A stretch of DNA of 64,000 nt from JAIOSM01 sp023143455 (GTDB lineage Bacteria > Desulfobacterota > Desulfobacteria > Desulfobacterales > Desulfobacteraceae). This document shows, in pieces, positions 35,727-45,420 of the stretch. A program made the position numbers and the translations under genes. The notes beneath the pieces are model-generated. The model was not told the DNA's origin. It made no database searches and was given only the letters and a program-made list of their open reading frames with translations. Location of the stretch: positions 1 through 64,000 of the forward strand of contig DAOVTW010000007.1 in the NCBI GenBank assembly GCA_030632885.1. Reading direction: 5' to 3'. Within the stretch, counting starts at the first letter, position 1; each line of letters starts with the position of its first letter.

Positions 35727-37103
35727 TTAATTAATTTTATTTTTGTTTGTAAAATAATAGTCAACTAATTTATCCGCAAGGCCAATATATTGGTGAACTA
35801 TTAGATTTTTCATCCTTTCCTTGAAGTCTGTTGGTACTTTTTCTAAATTATCTACGAATTCAACAAGATCGTTCTTAGTAAGGCATTTCCCTCTTGTTAA
35901 TTCTTTCAATTTTTCATAAGGATTTTCTTCTTTGAAAATTCTCATTGCAGTCTGGAAGGGTTCTGCTAAAAGCTCCTGGTTTGCATTAAGATCTTTATCT
36001 AAAATATCTTTATTAATCTCAATTTTTCCTAAACCTTTAAGTGAGTTTTTTATTCCTATCTGAAAATAGCCGAATACTACACCAAGATTTCTTAAAACAG
36101 TACTGTCAGTTAGGTCTCTTTGGAATCTTGATTTTTGAAGTTTGACTGCGAGATGTTCCATCAAAGAAATAGCAAGTCCCATATTTCCTTCACTATTTTC
36201 AAAATCAATTGGATTAACTTTGTGTGGCATGGTTGAAGAACCTACCTCACCTTTTTTTAGTTGTTGCTTAAAATACCCAAGGCTTATATATCCCCACATA
36301 TCTCTGTTAAAATCTATCATAATTGCAGCAGATCTAATCATTGAATGCAAAACATAAGAAAGGGATGAATTCGGATTTATCTGAGTTGTAAAAATAAGAG
36401 GTTCGAGATTTAAATGTTTTGATAAGAAATTTTTAGAAGCATTAATCCAGTCAATGTCAGGGAATACAAAAAAATGAGCATTGTAATTTCCAGTAGCGCC
36501 ATTAAGTTTTGCCTGAATTTTTTTATTTTTTAATATTTCAATTTCCTGGGAAATACGCCATGCATAATTTATAAATTCTTTGCCAACAGTAGTTGGGGAA
36601 GCGGGCTGTCCATGTGTTCTTGACATCATGGGAATTGATTTATATTTTAAAGCTTTCTTTTCTATATTAAGTAAAAATTCATTTAATAAATCAATAACAA
36701 GTTTTTTACCCTTTTGGAGCATTAGAGCGTAGGAAATATTATTAATATCATCTGAAGTGCAAGCAAAATGGACCCATTCTTTAATTCTGCTCAAATTAGA
36801 ATTTTCAAGTTTTTCTTTAATAAAATATTCTACTGCTTTAACATCATGATTGGTTTTTTTTTCAATACTTTTTATTTTGTTAGCATCTGAAGGTTTAAAG
36901 CTTTTGTAAATCTGATCAATTATTTCTAATTCATTATTATTGATTTCATCAAAATTATATTCAGTTAAGATAAATTTCAACCATTCTATCTCGATTTTAA
37001 CTCTGTGCCTTATGAGTCCATATTCTGAAAAGATATCACATAAGTTGTTAGTAAGATTACTATAACGACCATCCAGAGTAGAAATTGCTTTAATGCTATC
37101 CAT
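35727..37103 (-). CDS. purB: Adenylosuccinate lyase
   Basis: Splits SAICAR and adenylosuccinate to release fumarate in purine synthesis. The family signature GSSTMPHKVNPIDFENSEGN is present, and the 458-residue length and sequence style are those of the E. coli-type PurB. It has a candidate promoter whose -35 box overlaps that of the divergent ihfA. It shares a transcript with the HD-GYP regulator and ald by spacing. Confidence 0.96.
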   Translation of the reverse strand: MDSIKAISTLDGRYSNLTNNLCDIFSEYGLIRHRVKIEIEWLKFILTEYNFDEINNNELEIIDQIYKSFKPSDANKIKSIEKKTNHDVKAVEYFIKEKLENSNLSRIKEWVHFACTSDDINNISYALMLQKGKKLVIDLLNEFLLNIEKKALKYKSIPMMSRTHGQPASPTTVGKEFINYAWRISQEIEILKNKKIQAKLNGATGNYNAHFFVFPDIDWINASKNFLSKHLNLEPLIFTTQINPNSSLSYVLHSMIRSAAIMIDFNRDMWGYISLGYFKQQLKKGEVGSSTMPHKVNPIDFENSEGNMGLAISLMEHLAVKLQKSRFQRDLTDSTVLRNLGVVFGYFQIGIKNSLKGLGKIEINKDILDKDLNANQELLAEPFQTAMRIFKEENPYEKLKELTRGKCLTKNDLVEFVDNLEKVPTDFKERMKNLIVHQYIGLADKLVDYYFTNKNKIN

Positions 37104-37196
37104 AATTTCCTCAAATCAATCAATAAATTCCTGCCAAAAGTATATTCAACACTTATATCCACGGAATATTACTCTGAAATATCATTTTTTACAACC

Positions 37197-37224
37197 AATA
37201 TATTCTTATCTAAATACTTGACAA
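37197..37224 (-). promoter_or_regulatory. purB: Putative purB promoter
   Basis: On the minus strand TTGTCA (37224-37219), 16 nt, TATATT (37202-37197). The -35 hexamer overlaps the opposing ihfA -35 box. Confidence 0.5.
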
Positions 37225-37247
37225 AACAACTATAATTGAAGTATTTA
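37218..37247 (+). promoter_or_regulatory. ihfA: Putative ihfA promoter
   Basis: Perfect TTGACA (37218-37223), 18 nt, TATTTA (37242-37247), about 55 nt before the ihfA start. Confidence 0.5.
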
Positions 37248-37302
37248 ACATCTTAATTTCTATAATTAAAAAATATTAATTGTTGCAGGAGTATAATAAA
37301 TT

Positions 37303-37590
37303 ATGACATTAACAAAAAATCAAATCACCGATACTATCCAAGACAAACTGGATTTATCTAAAACTGATGCTTATGAAGTAATGGAAGAACTGCTTGAAAT
37401 TATTAAAGATACCATTGAAGATGGTAATTGTTTAATGATTAGTGGGTTTGGTAAATTTAGTGTTAATGAAAAAAAAGCTCGAAAAGGTAGAAACCCTGCT
37501 ACAAATAAAGAAATGATTCTCTCAGAAAGAAGAGTTGTGACTTTTAAATGCTCAGGACAACTTAGAAAAACAATAAATACTTTAAATTAA
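37303..37590 (+). CDS. ihfA: Integration host factor alpha-type DNA-binding protein
   Basis: A 95-residue HU/IHF-family protein that bends DNA. The DNA-arm signature is GFGKFSVNEKKARKGRNPAT, and the end RRVVTFKCSGQLRKTIN resembles the IhfA-type C-terminus more than HU. AGGAG precedes the ATG at good distance. Divergent from purB and 13 nt before the Ste24-type protease gene, which may be co-transcribed. Confidence 0.88.
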   Translation: MTLTKNQITDTIQDKLDLSKTDAYEVMEELLEIIKDTIEDGNCLMISGFGKFSVNEKKARKGRNPATNKEMILSERRVVTFKCSGQLRKTINTLN

Positions 37591-37603
37591 TTAAATCCTG
37601 TAA

Positions 37604-38851
37604 ATGCATATTTCTTCTAATATGATCACATTTGTGATTTTATTTGCACTTTTGGGTGATTTTTTCCTAAACATTTTTGCAAATCATTTGAATATAAGGG
37701 AAGCCTTGCCTCACGAATTTACAGACTATTGTGATCAAGAACAATATAAAAAATCTCAGAAATACCTAAAAACTACAACTAAATTCGGACAAATTTCATC
37801 ATGTTTTGACATCATCGTTATTTTGACATTTTGGTTTTTAGGTGGATTCCCCTTGCTTGATTCCTTTGTTAGATCCTTTGGATTTAATGCTATCATTACA
37901 GGGCTTTTCTATATTTTTATACTCGCAATATCCAAGTTTTTTTTATCCATTCCGTTTTCCATCTATTCAACCTTTTATATAGAAGAACAATTTGGGTTTA
38001 ATAAAACAAAACCTTTACTTTTCTTTATTGATAGTCTTAAAACCCTTTTTTTATCAATTCTTATAGGCGGAACACTTCTTAGTTTAATATTACTTTTTTT
38101 TGAATATTCAGGAGAAAGCGCCTGGTTTATCTGCTGGGTAACTACGGCTTTTATTATATTAATTATTCAATATATTGTACCTACCTGGGTACTTCCTTTA
38201 TTTAATAAATTTACACCTCTTAAAGAAGGAGAGCTACGCAATGCAATTTTTGAATATGCTGAGTCTATAAATTTTTCTTTAGATAATATTTTTATAATGG
38301 ATGGCTCCAAGCGAAGTTCAAAAGCAAATGCATTTTTTACAGGATTTGGAAAAAACAGAAGAATAGTACTTTTTGACACATTAATAAAAGAACATTCCAT
38401 AAAAGAACTTGTTTCTGTTCTTGCCCATGAGATGGGACATTTCAAGAAAAAACACATTTTAAAGAATTTAATTATAGGAATTTTGCAAATAGGAATAATG
38501 TTTTTTCTTTTATCTTTCTTTGTTTCTTATAAAGGACTTTTCGATGTTTTTTCAATGAATTATATTTCAATTTATGCAGGTTTAATATTTTTTGGGATGT
38601 TATATTCGCCTATTGATTTTTTCTTATCTATTTTAATGAAAATTTCATCAAGAAAAGATGAATATGAAGCTGACAAATTTGCCTTTAAAACATATACTGG
38701 TGCAGAATCGCTGATTGATGCACTTAAAAAACTTTCCATAAATAACCTTTCCAATCTAACACCACATCCATTATATGTTTTTTTGAATTATTCACATCCA
38801 CCTGTTCTAAAAAGGATAAAAGCATTACAGGATCTTAGGGAAAGTTTATAA
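37604..38851 (+). CDS. M48 family (Ste24/CAAX protease 1-like) membrane metallopeptidase
   Basis: A 415-residue integral membrane protein with six to seven hydrophobic spans. The zinc motif HEMGH lies in LAHEMGHFKKKH near residue 280, and the third ligand is in DEYEADKFA near residue 350, followed by HPP near the C-terminus. This is the Ste24p layout rather than the shorter HtpX form. In eukaryotes Ste24 trims prenylated CAAX proteins; bacterial members are thought to act in membrane protein quality control. It converges on the hydrolase gene, with 17 nt of overlap. Confidence 0.9.
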   Translation: MHISSNMITFVILFALLGDFFLNIFANHLNIREALPHEFTDYCDQEQYKKSQKYLKTTTKFGQISSCFDIIVILTFWFLGGFPLLDSFVRSFGFNAIITGLFYIFILAISKFFLSIPFSIYSTFYIEEQFGFNKTKPLLFFIDSLKTLFLSILIGGTLLSLILLFFEYSGESAWFICWVTTAFIILIIQYIVPTWVLPLFNKFTPLKEGELRNAIFEYAESINFSLDNIFIMDGSKRSSKANAFFTGFGKNRRIVLFDTLIKEHSIKELVSVLAHEMGHFKKKHILKNLIIGILQIGIMFFLLSFFVSYKGLFDVFSMNYISIYAGLIFFGMLYSPIDFFLSILMKISSRKDEYEADKFAFKTYTGAESLIDALKKLSINNLSNLTPHPLYVFLNYSHPPVLKRIKALQDLRESL

Positions 38852-39743
38852 ATCTATCAAAATGATCCCAAAAAACATCTCTAATATTTTGTTTTTCAAA
38901 TAATATTTCATGATAAGCTCCTTTTATTGATACATACATACAGTTTGGCAAATTTTTATGTATCTTTTTTTGACTTGATCTTTTTACAAGCTTATCTTTT
39001 TGGGCATTTATAATTAAAACAGGAGTCTCAATTGTTGACGCATAATTTTTTTGTAAAAGTATATCAATCGAATTATAAGCAGCATTCAGCCAACCCCATG
39101 TCACTCCACCTAAAGCAAGATCAGGGTTTTTTTTTATTGCATCTGCTTGAATATTAAATTTTAAAGAATCGTGACTAAAAATGTTTTTCTTAAGATTGGA
39201 TCGTGTTGAGTCATACTTTTTACCACCAAATACAAAATATTCTGAAAATCCGGAAGCGCACGCTATTTTCGTAATAGTTTGACTAATTAATCGTGCGACT
39301 GAAGAGGTTTTGATATTAAACATCGGAGAAACAAAAACCGCTTTTTTAATAATGTTTGGGTAATCATGTAAAAATTTTAAACCAATATGTCCTCCCATTG
39401 AGTGTGACAGCATAAACACAGGCAGCTTTTTTGGTTTGATTATTTTATCATAAAACAATTTTAAATCTATTAAATAATCATTAAAATTTTTTATGTATCC
39501 TTTTTGCCTGTTAGCAATTTCTCTATCTGAAAGTCCCTGACCACGCCAATCTAAAGTTACAACATCAAATCCCATATTCGCAAGGTGGTTTACAATTTCT
39601 TTATATTTTTCAATAAATTCGGCTCTTCCGTGTAAAAGGAGAACAAGGCCTTTTGATTCTTTTGTATTAATTTCAGTATAACCATACCTTAGTTTTAAAG
39701 AATCATAAGATATGAAATAATTATATTTTAAAGGATTTTGCAC
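38835..39743 (-). CDS. Alpha/beta hydrolase, lysophospholipase/monoglyceride lipase-like
   Basis: A 302-residue hydrolase of the PldB/monoacylglycerol lipase type. Visible are LLHGRAEF (oxyanion), LDWRGQGLSDR, nucleophile serine in LSHSMGGHIGL, an acid in NAQKDKLV and histidine in GAYHEILFE. The expected substrate is a lysophospholipid or monoglyceride, but this is family inference. It is the last gene of a minus-strand series after two cyclic-di-GMP genes, 18 nt downstream. Confidence 0.8.
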   Translation of the reverse strand: MQNPLKYNYFISYDSLKLRYGYTEINTKESKGLVLLLHGRAEFIEKYKEIVNHLANMGFDVVTLDWRGQGLSDREIANRQKGYIKNFNDYLIDLKLFYDKIIKPKKLPVFMLSHSMGGHIGLKFLHDYPNIIKKAVFVSPMFNIKTSSVARLISQTITKIACASGFSEYFVFGGKKYDSTRSNLKKNIFSHDSLKFNIQADAIKKNPDLALGGVTWGWLNAAYNSIDILLQKNYASTIETPVLIINAQKDKLVKRSSQKKIHKNLPNCMYVSIKGAYHEILFEKQNIRDVFWDHFDRFINFP

Positions 39744-39761
39744 TTTTATGATTTCATAAGA

Positions 39762-41060
39762 TTAAAATGGTTTGTAAACAGCTTTGTTCCGTCCTGTTTT
39801 TTTTGCCTCATATAGTGCTTCATCAGCTCTTAGTAATAAATCTTCAAAAGAGATATCTTTATTCGGTATTGTGCTTGATGTTCCAACGCTTAATGTAACA
39901 TACTTAGCAACCTTAGAACTTTTATGTTCAAGCTTTAGGTTTTCTATGCATTTATTTAAATTTTTAGCGACTTTTAAAGCTCCTTTAGCATCAGTTAATG
40001 GTAGCACTACTGAAAATTCTTCCCCACCATATCTGGCAGCAAGGTCAGCAGGTCGAAATACAGTATCTTTAATAGCTTTGGCTACTTTTATTAAGCAATC
40101 ATCGCCTTCCTGGTGACCATATGTATCATTATAAAATTTAAAAAAATCAATATCACATATAATAACAGCAAGTTCATTTTTATCTCTATTATGTCTTGCC
40201 CATTCATTAGCGAGGAATTCATCGAATTTTCTTCTATTAGGTATCTTTGTCAATCCATCCTGAACCGATAAAAGCATTAGTGTTTCATTAGCATCTTTAA
40301 GAGCATTTTCTGCACGGATCGTTTCACTAATATCAATGACAAACCCATTAAAACCAGTTATTCTATAATCTTTATCACGTTCTATTCTCGCATAGAAAAC
40401 AGTCCACAAAGGAGTTCCGTTTTTATTATTAAGCTCACACCTGAATCGGTTTACCTCATCAGCTTCTTTTAAAAAATTTTTAAATTCATCTGCTTTTTTT
40501 GAATCCGCAAAAATGCTGTAAAAATTTTTTTTCTTTTTATTGATAAAAACGTCCGGAGAATCATAACCTAACATCCAGGCAAGCTCAGAATTTGCCAGAA
40601 TAAACTTGCCTTCCATATCTGCTTTACAGATTCCAACAGGAGCAAATTCATAAATTTGTTGAAGTTGTTTTCTAAATTCCTTTAAGTCAGTATTTATTTG
40701 AATTTCTTTTGATATGTCTTTTACTAGTATGGATATACCTAATTTTTCACCTTTTATATTGATAATAGGAGTAATAAAAAAATCATACCAGATTTTATTT
40801 CCATTTTCATCGAGTACAGTTTTAGTGACTTCTTCAGGCTTTATACATCCAAGGAGTTCTGTCTTACTTATAAGAACAAGTGCATCAAGAGTCATAGAAG
40901 TAGCTTCTTGTTCAGAATACTTAAAAAGTTTGCTTGCGCCATTGTTCCATGTTATTATATTTAAATCATTATCCGATTCAATGTATGCCATTTCAGCAAG
41001 ACCAAATAAATTTCCAAGAGCATGTACTCGATCTAAAAGTTTCATATTAGGAAATTTCAA
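39762..41060 (-). CDS. PAS-PAS-GGDEF diguanylate cyclase
   Basis: Two PAS sensor domains (about residues 12-130 and 137-255) precede a GGDEF domain (about 265-430) with the intact active site RYGGEEF. It should make cyclic di-GMP from GTP. No RxxD inhibitory site is apparent upstream of the active site. No membrane span is seen, so the sensing is probably cytosolic. The 5' end is uncertain: the frame begins with TTG at 41060 and the first ATG is at 41045, neither with a clear ribosome site. It follows the REC-GGDEF-EAL-REC gene by 53 nt. Confidence 0.88.
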   Translation of the reverse strand: MKFPNMKLLDRVHALGNLFGLAEMAYIESDNDLNIITWNNGASKLFKYSEQEATSMTLDALVLISKTELLGCIKPEEVTKTVLDENGNKIWYDFFITPIINIKGEKLGISILVKDISKEIQINTDLKEFRKQLQQIYEFAPVGICKADMEGKFILANSELAWMLGYDSPDVFINKKKKNFYSIFADSKKADEFKNFLKEADEVNRFRCELNNKNGTPLWTVFYARIERDKDYRITGFNGFVIDISETIRAENALKDANETLMLLSVQDGLTKIPNRRKFDEFLANEWARHNRDKNELAVIICDIDFFKFYNDTYGHQEGDDCLIKVAKAIKDTVFRPADLAARYGGEEFSVVLPLTDAKGALKVAKNLNKCIENLKLEHKSSKVAKYVTLSVGTSSTIPNKDISFEDLLLRADEALYEAKKTGRNKAVYKPF

Positions 41061-41113
41061 TATAAATACGTTGTTGGGAAGTCATATAGAGAGTTTATCC
41101 AATTTATTTTTTT

Positions 41114-43249
41114 TTAACAAGTGAAAATAAAATTATTAGGGGAAAGCTTTTTCCATTTTTCTATTATTTTATTAAAATCTTTTAATTTAAATGGCTTAGC
41201 AATAAAATCATCCATCCCAGCAGATAGGCAACGATCTCTAACTCCTTCCATGTTATACGCTGTCATTGCAATAATAGGAACCCTTGATTTGTTTTCAGAC
41301 TCACGTATTTTTTTTGTTGCTTCATAGCCATCAAGTTTTGGCATTTGAAGGTCCATAAAAATAAGATGATATGGACCTTTTGATAAAAACAATTTAACTG
41401 CTTCTTTGCCATTTTTAGCAGTATCTATTTTATAGCCGGAACTTTGCAAAAGTTTTAATGCAATCTGGATATTTGTAGGAAAATCATCAACAAAAAGAAT
41501 GCGGATATTTGAATTAGGAATGTTGTTGTGATTATTTTTATTAACATTGCTTGAAATATTTAAGGCTTGGTTTTTCAACATTTTTTCAATTGTATCAGCA
41601 GGAATTGGCGGACTCATAAGAAAACCCTGATAAGAATCACACCCCATATGCCTTAAAAATGGGATTTGAGATTCACTTTCGACACCAACTGCAATAATAC
41701 TTTTCAATTCAAGTGCGATTCCCATAGCAGCTATTGCAGAAACCAGAGCAGCGTTGCTTGGATTATTAGTAATATTTTGTACAAACTCCCTGTCAATTTT
41801 AATTGCATCAATGGGGAATTTTTTCAAATAACCAATTGAAGAATAACCAGACCCGAAATCATCCATTATAATCATATTAATTTTAAGTTGCTTAAGACTG
41901 GTCAACGTATTCTCAACAATGTCATCATCTACAATAAAAACCCCTTCATTAATCTCTATTTCAAGATAACAAGGATCAAGTTGAGTGTCTTTTAAAATTT
42001 GTTTAATAATAATTGGTAACTTTTCATCGTGAAATTGAATTGGAGAAATATTTACAGAAACAGGCACTTTTGAACAACCTTTTTTTTGCCATAATATATT
42101 TTGCTCACACGCTTTTCTTAAAGCCCAATCGCCAATTTGGTTTATCAAACCAATTTCTTCTAAGAGGGGAATAAAGATAGTAGATGAGATAGTTTTATTT
42201 TCAGGATGATTCCATCTTAAAAGTGCTTCAACACCAGTAATTTGGTTTGTATTTATATCTATTCTGGGTTGATAATATAAATAAAATTCATTTTTTTCCA
42301 AGGCATCATATAATAATTTTCTAAGTTCAACTTTTTTGGAAATAAGAATGTCCATTTTATCAGTGAAAAATTTATAATTATTGCGCCCATGTGCTTTAAC
42401 ATCATACATTGCAAGGTCAGCGTTTCTTACTAAGATTTCAGAGCTAATATTTTCAGTGGACAGACTAATTCCAATACTTAAACCAACATAGGCTTCGTTA
42501 TCATCCAGTAAAAAGGGTTTTTTAACTGAATCTAATAACCTTTTGACAATTTCTGTTACAGTCGATTTTTTTTCAATATTCTCGAGAATTATAAAGAATT
42601 CATCGCCACTCATTCTAGCAATTGTGTCAGTTTCTCTAACACACACTTGCATTCTTTTGGCGAGTTCAATGAGTAACTTGTCTCCAGTAGAATGACCAAA
42701 AGTATCATTGACCATTTTAAAATGATCAAGATCGGTTACTAAAACAGCAATTTGCAATTTGTTGCGTAAAGACCGTTGCATTGCCAGTTTTAGTTGTTCA
42801 TTAAAAAAAAGTCGATTTGGAAGCTTTGTTAACGGATCAAATCTTGCGAGTTCTTTTTGTTTTGCAATTTCTTCTTTTAATTTTAGTGTCGCTTCTATTC
42901 TCGCCCGAAGAGTTGTTTTATTAACTGGTTTTGAAATGTAATCAATAGCACCGGCATCAAAGGCTTTTTTTAGGCCTGATTCATCATCAGTTCCGCTTAT
43001 CATAACTATTGGAACCTCAAAAAAATTTTTATTGTTTTTAATATCAGTAATTATCTTACGGCCATGTTTATAAATTAGTTTAATATCCAATAAAATAATT
43101 TCAGTATCTTGCTCGAAGGAATTAAATAGTTTTTCAGGAGAGCTAAAGCCCATGAAATTTGTATAGCCTTCATCTTTTAAAACTGCCTCAAGAAAATTTC
43201 TTGAGGCAGTATAATCGTCAACTATTAATATTTTAATATTTTTATCCAT
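41114..43249 (-). CDS. REC-GGDEF-EAL-REC two-receiver cyclic-di-GMP protein
   Basis: A 711-residue response regulator. Receiver 1 (about 1-125, ILLDIKLI phospho-acceptor segment), GGDEF domain (about 135-300) with SGDEF (RMSGDEFFII), EAL domain (about 310-555) with EALLRW, DDFGSGYSS and KIDREFV, and a second receiver (about 585-705, FMDLQMP). SGDEF is a tolerated variant of GGDEF; the EAL metal and base residues look intact, so both synthesis and breakdown are possible. Two receivers flanking the enzyme are less common than one. A polyphosphate-free overlap does not occur; it sits 95 nt from glgB. Confidence 0.88.
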   Translation of the reverse strand: MDKNIKILIVDDYTASRNFLEAVLKDEGYTNFMGFSSPEKLFNSFEQDTEIILLDIKLIYKHGRKIITDIKNNKNFFEVPIVMISGTDDESGLKKAFDAGAIDYISKPVNKTTLRARIEATLKLKEEIAKQKELARFDPLTKLPNRLFFNEQLKLAMQRSLRNKLQIAVLVTDLDHFKMVNDTFGHSTGDKLLIELAKRMQVCVRETDTIARMSGDEFFIILENIEKKSTVTEIVKRLLDSVKKPFLLDDNEAYVGLSIGISLSTENISSEILVRNADLAMYDVKAHGRNNYKFFTDKMDILISKKVELRKLLYDALEKNEFYLYYQPRIDINTNQITGVEALLRWNHPENKTISSTIFIPLLEEIGLINQIGDWALRKACEQNILWQKKGCSKVPVSVNISPIQFHDEKLPIIIKQILKDTQLDPCYLEIEINEGVFIVDDDIVENTLTSLKQLKINMIIMDDFGSGYSSIGYLKKFPIDAIKIDREFVQNITNNPSNAALVSAIAAMGIALELKSIIAVGVESESQIPFLRHMGCDSYQGFLMSPPIPADTIEKMLKNQALNISSNVNKNNHNNIPNSNIRILFVDDFPTNIQIALKLLQSSGYKIDTAKNGKEAVKLFLSKGPYHLIFMDLQMPKLDGYEATKKIRESENKSRVPIIAMTAYNMEGVRDRCLSAGMDDFIAKPFKLKDFNKIIEKWKKLSPNNFIFTC

Positions 43250-43344
43250 AAACTTGAATTACACATATCCTTGAATTAACTGCTGTAGGTAATATCATAG
43301 AGATATTTTGCTCAAATTTCAAGTAAATTCGTAATGGTTAAAAA

Positions 43345-45420
43345 TTACTCTTGGGTTTTATTAGAAATTTTGGTTTCATTCTCTAATGCGATTATCTGGG
43401 CAGTTCTTGTTGGAAGATAAAGGCTTAATTTTGAATCAGCAATTGTAAAATGCACTTGATCAGAATAAAGTCTATCCTTACCACCAAAGCCGGGCATATC
43501 AGTGTTAAATACCATTTTATATTTTCCAGGAGTAGCATTAAACGTGTAATCCGAAAAGGAATTTATACTATTAAAATTAAAAGCAAATATAAGATTATTA
43601 CGTTTAAAGATTAAAACTCTATCCTGCTCATGGATAAAAACAAGCTCTGGCGAACTTGTTTTATAATTTATAAAATTTTTCGCAAATTCTATCATTTTTA
43701 AATCAAAATCACCAAGTTTTGAAAAATACAGGTTTTTGTTATATCTCAGCGACCATTGCCTTCTAGCATAATGATATGACCACTTATTTTTCTGCGATGG
43801 AAAGTCAATCCATTCAGGATGACCGAATTCATTACCCATAAAATTTAAATATCCATTCTTGGCTGTACAAATTGTAAGTAATCTGATCATTTTATGAAGT
43901 GCAACGGCTCTAAAAGATTCTATTGTTTCGTCATCAATTGACATGGAATCGTAAATATTTTGACCAAGAAGGCGCATCATTATAGTTTTATCTCCAACAA
44001 GAGCCTGATCATGGGATTCTGAATAACTTATAGTTTTTTCATCGTCTCGGCTTGAAATAAGTTCATGCCATAGGGTTCTTAAATCCCACTCTTCATCCTT
44101 TTGATCTTTCAAAAGCTTTATCCAATAATCAGCAATTCCCATTGCAAATCTGTAATCAAAACCTATCCCTCCTTTTTTTTGAGCAACTGAAAGTCCTGGG
44201 TACCCACTAACATCTTCGGCTATAGTCAAATAATCAGCAGAAATTTCATGGATCAATTTATTTGCCATGGACAAATATGCGAGGGCATCAAGGTCAACAT
44301 CGTCATTAAAATAATCATCATAAGATACAAAGTTTTTTGCTATTCCATGATTTTTATAAAGCATGCTTGTAATTCCATCAAATCGAAAACCATCAACCTT
44401 AAACTCTTCTAACCAGTAACGTAAATTGGAAAGTAAAAACTTAATAACCATATTTTTTCCATAATCAAAGCATCTTGAATCCCATAGAAAATGAGTCCCT
44501 TTTTCTCCTTTGTGAAAAAACTGATAATAAGTATTGTCAAATTTTGATAAACCTTCAACTTCATTATTTGCAGCATGAGAATGTACCATATCGATAAGAA
44601 CTCTAATCCCAATTCCATGTGCAGTGTCAATCAGGCTTTTTAATTCTTCAGGAGTTCCAAATCTTGATGAAGGAGCAAAAAAATTTGTTACATGGTATCC
44701 AAATGATCCATAGTACGGGTGCTCCAAAACTGCCATTAACTGAATTGTATTATATCCAGCATGCTTAATTATAGGTAGTATGTTATCTTCAAATTCTTTA
44801 TAAGTCCCTACCCTGCCATCTTCTAAAGCCATACCCGTATGAGTTTCATATATCAACAAAGGTTGATGGCTTTGTTCAAAATCTTGATGTTTGAATTTAT
44901 ATTTTTTTTCAGGGTCCCAAACCTGTGCATTAAATATAAGTGTATCTAAATTCTGTACTACTCTTACCGCTGCGGTTGGAATTCTATCGAGTTCTATATT
45001 ATCGCTGATCATTAATAATCTAAAATGTTGATTATGCTTAAAAGTTTTTTTTGGGAAAGTTTTATAAAAAGTCCCTTGTTCATTGTTTTTTTTAAGTTTA
45101 AAATCAATATTTTTCTTCCAATTGGTCATATCCCCAATAATATATATTTCATCAGCATTAGGAGCCCATTCTTTAAAATACCAGGTATTGTCGTTGTTTT
45201 TATGAAGGCCGAAAATATTATGGTAGTCTGCAAAATCATATAATGAATCATTTGATGTTTTAAGAATATTTGTTATTCTGTTTTTAATAAAATCATAGCG
45301 GTATAAAACAATATTTTTGTATGGAAGAAGATATGAATCCTGAAATAAACCGAGAGCCGGAATATTTAAATTGGAATCAGAAGAATTAGACAATGAATGG
45401 TCTTTTAAGCATTTTTTCAT
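43345..45420 (-). CDS. glgB: 1,4-alpha-glucan branching enzyme, eukaryote-type (GH13_8)
   Basis: Makes the alpha-1,6 branches of glycogen. A CBM48-type N-terminus (YFKEWAPNADEIYIIGDMTN) precedes the GH13 barrel. Catalytic segments are GFRFDGITSM (nucleophile Asp), IAEDVSG (acid Glu) and YSESHDQALVGDKT (third Asp). The ITSMLYKNHG and SESHDQALVGDKT wording is that of eukaryotic branching enzymes, not of the common bacterial GH13_9 GlgB. It overlaps the end of glgA by 35 nt. At 691 residues it matches the eukaryotic size. Confidence 0.92.
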   Translation of the reverse strand: MKKCLKDHSLSNSSDSNLNIPALGLFQDSYLLPYKNIVLYRYDFIKNRITNILKTSNDSLYDFADYHNIFGLHKNNDNTWYFKEWAPNADEIYIIGDMTNWKKNIDFKLKKNNEQGTFYKTFPKKTFKHNQHFRLLMISDNIELDRIPTAAVRVVQNLDTLIFNAQVWDPEKKYKFKHQDFEQSHQPLLIYETHTGMALEDGRVGTYKEFEDNILPIIKHAGYNTIQLMAVLEHPYYGSFGYHVTNFFAPSSRFGTPEELKSLIDTAHGIGIRVLIDMVHSHAANNEVEGLSKFDNTYYQFFHKGEKGTHFLWDSRCFDYGKNMVIKFLLSNLRYWLEEFKVDGFRFDGITSMLYKNHGIAKNFVSYDDYFNDDVDLDALAYLSMANKLIHEISADYLTIAEDVSGYPGLSVAQKKGGIGFDYRFAMGIADYWIKLLKDQKDEEWDLRTLWHELISSRDDEKTISYSESHDQALVGDKTIMMRLLGQNIYDSMSIDDETIESFRAVALHKMIRLLTICTAKNGYLNFMGNEFGHPEWIDFPSQKNKWSYHYARRQWSLRYNKNLYFSKLGDFDLKMIEFAKNFINYKTSSPELVFIHEQDRVLIFKRNNLIFAFNFNSINSFSDYTFNATPGKYKMVFNTDMPGFGGKDRLYSDQVHFTIADSKLSLYLPTRTAQIIALENETKISNKTQE

